Below, in pieces: positions 61,685 to 64,000 of a DNA stretch of 64,000 nt. How positions within the stretch are numbered: position 1 is the first letter of the stretch; each line of letters opens with the position of its first letter. Position numbers and translations under genes: made by a program. Under the pieces are notes generated by a model. It was not told the DNA's origin. It saw only the letters and a list, made by a program, of their open reading frames with translations, and ran no database searches. Origin of the DNA: Symmachiella dynata (GTDB lineage: Bacteria; Planctomycetota; Planctomycetia; Planctomycetales; Planctomycetaceae); the NCBI RefSeq assembly GCF_007747995.1, contig NZ_CP036276.1, positions 3,525,001 to 3,589,000 of the forward strand, given 5' to 3'.

Positions 61685-63169
61685 TTACGCAATAATCCCT
61701 TCAATCGGGTGGCCGAAATCGATGTCGAGGCGTTGGCGGCCGGGGACAACGAGGCGGCGGGGGTCGAGGCCTAATTGGTGCAGCACCGTCGCGTGTACGT
61801 CGGTCACATAGTGCCGGTCTTCGATGGCGTGGAAGCCGAGGGCGTCGGTGGCGCCGTGGGTGATGCCTCCTTTGATTCCACCACCGGCCATCCAGACGGA
61901 AAAGCCGAACGGGTGGTGATCGCGACCGTCGCTGTTTTGCGTTCCGGGGGTGCGGCCGAATTCGGTGGCCCAGACGATCAAGGTTTCATCCAACAGCCCG
62001 CGGCGCTTGAGGTCTTTGATCAATCCAGCGATCGGTTTGTCGGTTTGTTTGCAGAGCTTCGAGTGACCGGCCTTCAAATTGCTGTGCGCGTCCCAGGCCC
62101 CTGCTCCGCCATTGCTGCCATGGAAGATTTGCACGAACCGTACGCCGCGCTCGACCATCCGCGTGGCGGCCAGGCATTGCTCGCCAAAATCCTTGGTCTC
62201 TTTTTCATCCAAGCCGTACAGTTGCTGTGTCTCTTCCGTTTCTTCGGAAAACCGCACGATGTCCGGCACGGCTGACTGCATGCGATAGGCGAGTTCGTAG
62301 GACTTGATCCGCGCTGCGGCGGCTTGGTCTTCGGGATATTCAACAGCAGCGGTGCGGTTGAGTTGGTTGAGCAACTCAAATTGTCCGCGCTGTTCTTCGT
62401 GGTAGACATCCTTGCCAGGGGCGGCGAACGGCAGCGGGTTTTTGGGGTCGACGTTCAACTTCACCCCGTTATGCGCCGGGCCGAGATAACTAGCGCCGTG
62501 CCCGCGTACGCCGCCGCAACAATCGGCGATTGGTTGTCCCATCACCACAAATTGCGGCAGGTTGTCGTTCAGCGAGCCGAGGCCGTAGTGCGCCCAGGAG
62601 CCGATTGTGGGGAACTCCCCTTCAAGACTGTGCCGGCCGGTATGAAATTGGTATTGCGCCCCGTGATTATTGTCGGTCGTCCACATCGACCGCACGATGG
62701 CCATGTCGTCGACGCAATCCCCCAGGTGTGGCCACCAGTCGGACACTTCGATCCCCGCTTCCCCACGTTTTTTAAAGCCAACCTGCAGTGGGTACAGTTT
62801 GTGGCGGATGTGTCCGTTGGCATCATCGGGGACGACGATCCTGAGATTGTCTTCTAGGAACTTAGCTTCCAAGACTTCTTTGTGGGGCGTATCGCCGATT
62901 TCCTTGCCGGCGTATTTGGTCAGTTCCGGCTTGGGATCGAAGCTCTCCATATGGCTAGTGCCGCCGATCATGAACAACCAGATCACGCTCTTCGCCTTCG
63001 GGGCAAAGTGCGGTACGCCGGTTGGGGGTGACCACGTACCGTGTTCGGACGCGCGGACAACGCCGTCGCGATGAAACATCGCCGAGAGCGCCACCCCGGT
63101 AAAACCCATCCCCACATCCGCCAAAAATTGCCGTCGCGGGGTTGTTGGTTGGCTGTGCATTGTGGTCAT
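61685..63169 (-). CDS. DUF1501 family Tat-exported protein (second copy)
   Basis: 494 residues (ATG 63169, or 63160 for MHSQ). The N-terminus [24 protein letters not shown] is a Tat signal with an Arg-Arg pair. The DUF1501 blocks are clear: [87 protein letters not shown] and [14 protein letters not shown]. It is more like the common group (with [14 protein letters not shown]) than the gene at 8627. Its partner is the DUF1549/DUF1553 gene upstream on the same strand (63355 onward), 185 bp away with repeats in between. Function unknown; probably envelope sulfatase-like or carbohydrate related. Confidence 0.93.
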   Translation of the reverse strand: MTTMHSQPTTPRRQFLADVGMGFTGVALSAMFHRDGVVRASEHGTWSPPTGVPHFAPKAKSVIWLFMIGGTSHMESFDPKPELTKYAGKEIGDTPHKEVLEAKFLEDNLRIVVPDDANGHIRHKLYPLQVGFKKRGEAGIEVSDWWPHLGDCVDDMAIVRSMWTTDNNHGAQYQFHTGRHSLEGEFPTIGSWAHYGLGSLNDNLPQFVVMGQPIADCCGGVRGHGASYLGPAHNGVKLNVDPKNPLPFAAPGKDVYHEEQRGQFELLNQLNRTAAVEYPEDQAAAARIKSYELAYRMQSAVPDIVRFSEETEETQQLYGLDEKETKDFGEQCLAATRMVERGVRFVQIFHGSNGGAGAWDAHSNLKAGHSKLCKQTDKPIAGLIKDLKRRGLLDETLIVWATEFGRTPGTQNSDGRDHHPFGFSVWMAGGGIKGGITHGATDALGFHAIEDRHYVTDVHATVLHQLGLDPRRLVVPGRQRLDIDFGHPIEGIIA

Positions 63170-63190
63170 TGTCCTAAATGTTAACTGGTA

Positions 63191-63343
63191 TTCACCACGG
63201 AGACACGAAGGGCACGGAGAAATACATACTTGTTACTCCTCGTCCCCAAACTCTGTTTGGGAACGCACTCTCGCGAAGCTCCGCTTCGCAACTTCTGCAC
63301 AAGTCCCAAACGCTGGCCACGACAGTCGCAGCCGAGTTTGGGA
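63191..63343. repeat. Short repeats between the DUF1501 and DUF1553 genes
   Basis: TTCACCACGGAGACACGAAG followed by GGCACGGAG at 63191-63219 (compare 10067-10094), then a cluster of hairpins: CCCAAACTCTGTTTGGG at 63245-63261, GCGAAGC-TCC-GCTTCGC at 63274-63290, and CCCAAAC (63305) pairing with GTTTGGG (63336-63342). Confidence 0.65.
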
Positions 63344-63354
63344 ATCAGTGGACG

Positions 63355-64000
63355 TTACCGGATGGTGAAAAAATCGTTGTGGTTCAAAAGCACTTGCACG
63401 AGGTTTTCTCGCGCGCGGAGTGCGGGGTTTTCGGACGGTTTGGTTTTGACGTCGGGGCCGGATTCAAATTGGGTCAGTTGGCCGGGCGTGGCGAGCAGTT
63501 CGGTTTGCTTTTGCAAAAATGCACTGCAAGTGGCCCGCTCTTCGTTGGTCGGACGGCGGCAGAGGATTTGTTCAAAGGCGGCGTTAAGAAACTGCGTCGT
63601 GACTTCCGACGTTGCCTCTTCGCCAACCGCAGCGGTCAGTGTTTTCGCCAACACGCGGCCTTGTGCGAGGGCCAGCGGACTATTGACCATTGCCAGTGCT
63701 TGCTGCGGGACAATACTTTCGTTGCGGCGATAGCAGTCGTTGACGTTGGCTTGGTCGAACAATTCCAGGAACAACATCTGTTTTTCTTTTGCGGAGCGGA
63801 AGTAGATGCTGCGTCGCAAATTGGTTTGCCCGTCGGTCTGATCGATTTCCGGTCCACCGGCGGTCGTGTCCAATTGCCCGCAGACATACAGCATCGCATC
63901 GCGGACCGCCTCCGCTTCCATGCGACGCGGATTCATCCGCCACAAATAGACGTTATCCGGATCGGCTTCTAGGTTCTCTGTCGCATTACCAACGGTCGAT
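63355..64000 (-). CDS. DUF1549/DUF1553 protein, C-terminal part (5' end beyond window)
   Basis: The frame runs from the stop at 63355 to the last bases and continues off the window; the visible part is about 214 residues. The start of the visible part reads NVYLWRMNPRRMEAEAVRDAM, the DUF1553 (PSD1) signature, preceded by DPD and a Glu/Asn-rich stretch. Other blocks are LRRSIYFRSAKEKQMLFLELFDQ, DCYRRNESIVPQQALAMVNSPLAL, and AFEQILCRRPTNEERATCSAFL. DUF1553 proteins carry a haem-type CxxCH earlier, which would lie beyond the window. Partner of the DUF1501 gene downstream. A TTG-initiated fragment starting at 63945 is only an artefact of the cut. Confidence 0.9.
   Translation of the reverse strand, partial: STVGNATENLEADPDNVYLWRMNPRRMEAEAVRDAMLYVCGQLDTTAGGPEIDQTDGQTNLRRSIYFRSAKEKQMLFLELFDQANVNDCYRRNESIVPQQALAMVNSPLALAQGRVLAKTLTAAVGEEATSEVTTQFLNAAFEQILCRRPTNEERATCSAFLQKQTELLATPGQLTQFESGPDVKTKPSENPALRARENLVQVLLNHNDFFTIR

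Overview
The window looks like chromosomal DNA of a planctomycete (Planctomycetota, most like the order Planctomycetales); I do not assign a genus. The evidence is the set of lineage-typical families: two DUF1501 Tat proteins paired with DUF1549/DUF1553 cytochrome-like proteins, a very large PVC-type haem-binding HEAT-repeat protein, a DUF1559 pseudopilin-like protein followed by its usual small lipoprotein, a tandem-FHA Ser/Thr kinase, ThuA and LRR proteins, and many short interspersed palindromic repeats. No rRNA, tRNA, CRISPR array, transposase, integrase or prophage gene was recognised.

Layout. 0-5 kb: a small lipoprotein, a ThuA-like protein, then an accessory stretch with a DUF6985-like protein and two unrecognised membrane proteins, one visibly A+T-rich, punctuated by three copies of a composite palindromic repeat. 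5-10 kb: a peptidase C26-like protein whose nucleophile position is Gly, then a DUF1549/DUF1553 + DUF1501 pair. 10-18.8 kb: a YdjM-like membrane protein, a PH-like membrane protein, a large secreted FAD oxidoreductase, csrA, a CobW-type GTPase with two tandem paralogous membrane proteins, and a DegT-type aminotransferase. 18.9-24.3 kb: lipB-lipA (overlapping), der, and hpnC-hpnD for squalene synthesis. 24.8-33 kb: FHA-kinase, aroE, a TPR protein, the lipoprotein/DUF1559 pair and an LRR protein. 33-41.7 kb: PVC-type cytochrome/HEAT protein, ftsH, DUF2459 lipoprotein, family 2 glycosyltransferase. 41.8-49.9 kb: sulfite/nitrite reductase haemoprotein, pgpA, folD, glgX, and an NHLRC2-like thioredoxin/NHL protein. 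50-64 kb: a secreted barrel-like protein, an mfnF-like/mfnD-like pair, a small CxxCH protein, trkA, trpF, DUF1015, DUF454, a PfkB kinase and a second DUF1501/DUF1553 pair cut by the window end.

How the genes work together. Most are housekeeping or lineage-core genes: lipoate assembly (lipB, lipA), squalene/hopanoid precursors (hpnC, hpnD), shikimate and tryptophan steps (aroE, trpF), C1 folate metabolism (folD), phospholipid synthesis (pgpA), glycogen breakdown (glgX), sulfur or nitrogen assimilation (cysI/nirA), potassium uptake (trkA), quality control (ftsH) and ribosome assembly (der). The mfnD-like ATP-grasp and mfnF-like protein, 15 bp apart, point to a methanofuran-like cofactor and so to tetrahydromethanopterin-linked formaldehyde oxidation, which is known from planctomycetes. 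The most unusual signals are active-site losses in otherwise recognisable enzymes (LipB-like and C26-like) and repeat families that have become the 3' ends of two genes. I found no clear-cut multigene defence system; the best candidates for undescribed biology are the 1.7-5 kb accessory stretch and the CobW plus twin membrane-protein cluster.
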